64,000 nucleotides of DNA from Rhinopomastus cyanomelas (lineage: Eukaryota > Chordata > Aves > Bucerotiformes > Rhinopomastidae). The position numbers were made by a program, and so were the translations under genes. The notes under the pieces are model-generated. The model was not told the DNA's origin, did not search any database, and worked only from the letters and a program-made list of their open reading frames with translations. Below, in pieces: positions 60,701 through 64,000 of the stretch. Each line of letters begins with the position of its first letter. Position 1 is the first letter of the stretch. The stretch covers positions 1-64,000 of the forward strand of contig VXBP01004374.1 of NCBI GenBank assembly GCA_013400115.1, read 5' to 3'.

Positions 60701-63700
60701 GACCAAAGACCTAAACTTTGTAGTAACAGTGTTAAGACCTGTATGTCTGTATATTGACATCAGTGCCAACAGTTGTCCTTTAATGAAGGGAAATACCTTT
60801 TCTCCTACAATAAACACCCCAGCAGCAATACAGACTATGCTCTTTGACACTTCATGGTTGTCAGTGGCCAACCAGCCAGCCAAACCATCTTCCAAAATAT
60901 CTTCTAACGTATTTTTCACAAGTTTCAAATGTTTTTTCACCAACATTAAGAGAATACAAATTCCCGCTATTGAATCCTCACAATTAGATCTGACAAGCAC
61001 ATTTTGTAAAGGACATTAGGCCACAAAAATTAATTAAGAGGTTATATTTTCTTGCTTTCCCTTATGCCCTCTACAAGTTACTTGGTATTTACAAACCAAC
61101 TGGTATCAAAATGAAGAACACAGTCACTAATACTCAAAATCTTAACTTGCACAGAGCTAGGAACATGCAAGGGGGCTAATTTCACTGTATTTGGTTTATT
61201 TATTTTGATTTTGCTGTAAATTTTAAAGGTAATTCTTCCAATGTTGTCTTTGTAACAAAAACACGCACCAAAACAAATTCTAAAACTACAAGAACCAGAA
61301 AGAGTTAAAAACACCCCTAACTGATATGATACATCTACTCTGAAAAAATGTTGGTATAGATCTGAACATGACTGGCAAAGCAGATGGCTAGTTTGAAAAG
61401 GTTTCAAAGAGTAGCCAGGCTTATTTTTGTCCATGCTGAAATACAGCATAACTCAATACAAGAGGCCTCAAACCCTTCAGGGAAAAGAAACAGAAACTGT
61501 TTTGTATGCAACAATTATTTATCTACTTATCCATCTCACACTGGTTGGTTTATAAAACTACTTGCCTTGAGACATCTGTTGAAGTATAACAGGAAGACTA
61601 TTGTGTTTTTCTGAAGCATTTCATTCTGTTTAGGTAAAACTCCCTACTTCTGAAATTCAGCCTTGACAGGGAAACTTTTGCTGCTTTTCAAAAAACAACA
61701 ACTTTCATTATGCAATTCTACAACAAATGGAAAAATGTTTTTCTAGTTATAACAGAAAAAGGGAGATAAAAATGTTACTTGTATGACACAAAAACTTGTC
61801 AAGAGACTCAGTAGTATAAATGCTTGTTTGTCTACTGCAGGATTTAAAGTTCATTAAAATCTCCTCATTCCTTAAGAGACAGAAACATTACCATGTAAAA
61901 ACTATTTTCTATTAAGATGAATAGCATTTTACTAATGTTCTATTAATATTTAGCAATAGGTAATTATGTTACTATTTATCATTAATTCATTTATATTTGA
62001 TAAAAATAATAGCAGGAACATTTTGTCCTCAGCAAGAGATTATTACTCTGCTGACAGTGTTTCATCTGCATTGCCGGCATGAGCAATGTGAAAATTTAAA
62101 AATCAGTAGTATTTGTTTGTCATAAACAATATCCCCTCAAGCCTATTAGAAACAGCTCCTTAATTACCATCCTCATAAATCACCAGCAAGAGACCGGGAT
62201 AAGAGCAATGGCTTTTGGTCAGAGCACTCTGAAGCAAAACACAACTACATTCTCAATCTGCCCACGGAGTCCAGAACTACTGTAGCACTTTCTGTTGGTG
62301 CTTTCAATGACCAGTCCTTGTAGTTTTAGAAGTGTAAGAGAGGGGTGAGGGACAAAAAAGAGGGAATAGATTTTAACAGGTCCGTTGCAAACAACATTGT
62401 CTGCTGTTGTAACAACATACTTACCAGAAACAGAAGAAAACCCACAGCTAAGGACAACAAATCTAGTCAGGTATCAATCATTACTTCTGTTTATTCACAG
62501 TTATCTCTTACTGGGTCAAGAATTTTTCAGAAAAATACTTTAGTAATAAACTACTGAAATCACACTGTCCTCTCAGTCTAAGATCATTTTGAACAATGTG
62601 GTATTGGAATCTTTACTCAGATGGATCTCCAGTAAAGCTGTCCGAATTTCCAGTTGGATTATTCCCACTGTCAGGATTAGCAGTACCATCCTCTTCCACA
62701 CAGAGGAGAAAAAACACACCACCACACAGCAATAAACATCACAACCCACAAGTGATCAGAGATATCAAAATCTCTTCTATCCAAGGATCACTCGGGAGAT
62801 AAATGTTCTGAGCAAGACAAATCACTAGGCAGCTGGTATTGCATAAAGTCTTAGAGGAGTAACAAGATATGGCAATCCAAAGGGCACAAGCATAGTAGCC
62901 TCCTTCCAAGTCAAGTGTACTGCGTGTTTTTAAAAAGCAGTAATTACCATTAACAATTGTGTTGCGGTAATGCCTGGAGGCCTCATTCAGGTGTCTGGAG
63001 AATGGTGCCAGACAGTGTGCAGACACATGCTAGGAGGCAGGTCCTGCTCTGAAGATCTTACACACTGGGTTTTGAAAAACTGGCTAGGGAAATACTCTGG
63101 GAAAGAAGAAAACCTTAGGGGCAGGAAAAAACACTTACAGAAAGAGCAATCAAAAGGTGCATGATGTCCAGAGATTGTAACACATAGCAACGCTCTGAAG
63201 GTTTACCCTTGCTCCACTCATGGTGTGGGCATAGCCCTGACTTGTTCAGAGAGCTGCTGTCCACATTTTTCGTACAGGCAGGTTGTAACCCTTTCCCTTT
63301 ATTTTTCTGCCTAGTGATAATGACAACAGACTATGTTTACAGTGTTCTTAAGTTGTCCAACTGATTTTTCTTCTGGGGGAAACTTGCTTTAAAATGTGGC
63401 TTCTATTTAAAGCGTTGTATAACACGTTTTAGGCCAAAGCATTGTTTAGTAGCTACATTCTAAGCCACTTCAAAAATGTGATTTTTATAATAGATACCTT
63501 GAGAGATAATGTTTGTTTGACCATCCTCTTTCACACTTTTGCTACACCACCCAACTCCTTTAAATAGGAAAAGTCTGTAGGTACAACAATGCTAGTATGA
63601 AGCAGGGGAAATGTGTTTTGAGTGAGGTCATCTATCACATCATTGGAATAAGGTGGTGCAATTGCTGAAAACACTGAAGCTGACTTATATGAAACATTAG

Positions 63701-64000
63701 AAGAAACTGTGAGAATTGTGCCAGGGTCACACAAAGCATACAGAGTGTTGTCTCTGTCAAGCAACTAACACCTTTAATTCCCCATAACAACTTCAAAAAG
63801 AAGAGTCACCGGCAAAACAAACAAGGTAAAGCTGCACTTTGACCTTGACAGAAAAACTGAAAGGAGAAAGGGAAAAATCAAATTATCAGCTCCTCACTCT
63901 CCTATCCTGGCACCATGAACAACCACCAGCAGCTCCTGCCAACCTGCTGCACGTCAGCTCCACAAGGCAAAACGTTTCCTTCTCATCTTCTACACCATTT
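57761..64000 (-). other. MNAT1: MNAT1 intron upstream of the 57657-57760 exon (partial)
   Basis: This is the 3' part of the intron preceding the first recovered exon; it runs off the right edge. I searched by eye for the expected upstream exon (ending in a DFLEEVEEI-like sequence plus one base) and did not find it. The notable contents are an unexplained region open on both strands at 60459-61019, a neighbouring minus-strand frame at 61078-61449, and a possible old repeat with a tRNA B-box-like core near 58500. No CR1 fragment was recognised here. That makes it the longest CR1-free stretch next to an exon. The rest is AT-rich sequence with no feature I can support. Confidence 0.8.
60459..61019. 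other. Unexplained region open on both strands
   Basis: The minus strand has a 172-codon frame from 61000 to 60482 and the plus strand has a 186-codon frame from 60459 to 61019. The minus-strand peptide is the more protein-like: helical, balanced charge, with segments such as VKKHLKLVKNTLEDILEDGL and IVCIAAGVFIVGEKVFPFIK. The plus-strand peptide is Ser/Thr/Asn-rich and looks like a shadow. I do not recognise either. No splice-site or promoter evidence was established. It may be a decayed retrocopy or chance; the neighbouring minus-strand frame at 61078-61449 might be an extension. Confidence 0.3.

Noticed and set aside
61078..61449. 123-codon minus-strand open frame as an independent gene
   Set aside because: Cysteine/phenylalanine-rich with no known domain; kept only as a possible extension of the 60482-61000 frame.

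Overview
The window looks like vertebrate, most probably avian, nuclear DNA. It is AT-rich and almost entirely intronic. Its interspersed repeats are nearly all CR1-type LINE fragments, many ending in the CR1 octamer tail (ATTCTRTG-like units), and I saw no Alu-, B1- or MIR-like SINEs that I could defend. A crocodilian or turtle is not excluded, because they also carry CR1.

Only one gene is securely supported: MNAT1 (MAT1, the assembly factor of the CDK-activating kinase in TFIIH), on the minus strand. Four consecutive coding exons lie at 57657-57760, 53700-53840, 48974-49099 and 17727-17848. Together they encode a continuous stretch equal to about residues 106-270 of the 309-residue human protein. 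Every exon edge has AG/GT signals and the phases match across introns. Upstream exons (RING finger and following helices) should lie beyond 64000, and the last coding exon should lie below position 1. I could not find either inside the window. The introns are about 3.8 kb, 4.6 kb and 31.1 kb, with at least 17.7 kb of the 3'-most intron and 6.2 kb of the 5'-most one present.

The rest is intron content. Bases 1-465 hold a minus-strand CR1 ORF1 relic. A 244-bp non-autonomous hAT element with 12-bp inverted termini and an 8-bp target duplication is at 13998-14241. Plus-strand CR1 3' ends cluster at 12.9-15.6 kb. A 25-bp, tail-only CR1-like insertion inside a perfect 20-bp duplication is at 20293-20357. 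A diverged pair of an unknown 75-80-bp repeat is at 33.65 and 34.69 kb. A 2.1-kb CR1 copy with most of the reverse transcriptase frame is at 37.1-39.2 kb. CR1 fragments in alternating orientation lie at 42.5-53.0 kb, around MNAT1 exons. An unexplained region open on both strands for about 170 codons is at 60.5-61.0 kb.

I found no convincing RNA gene, promoter, CRISPR array or second host gene. Most remaining open frames are short and look like chance frames in intron DNA. Family names and comparisons with human MAT1 come from memory; no database search was run.
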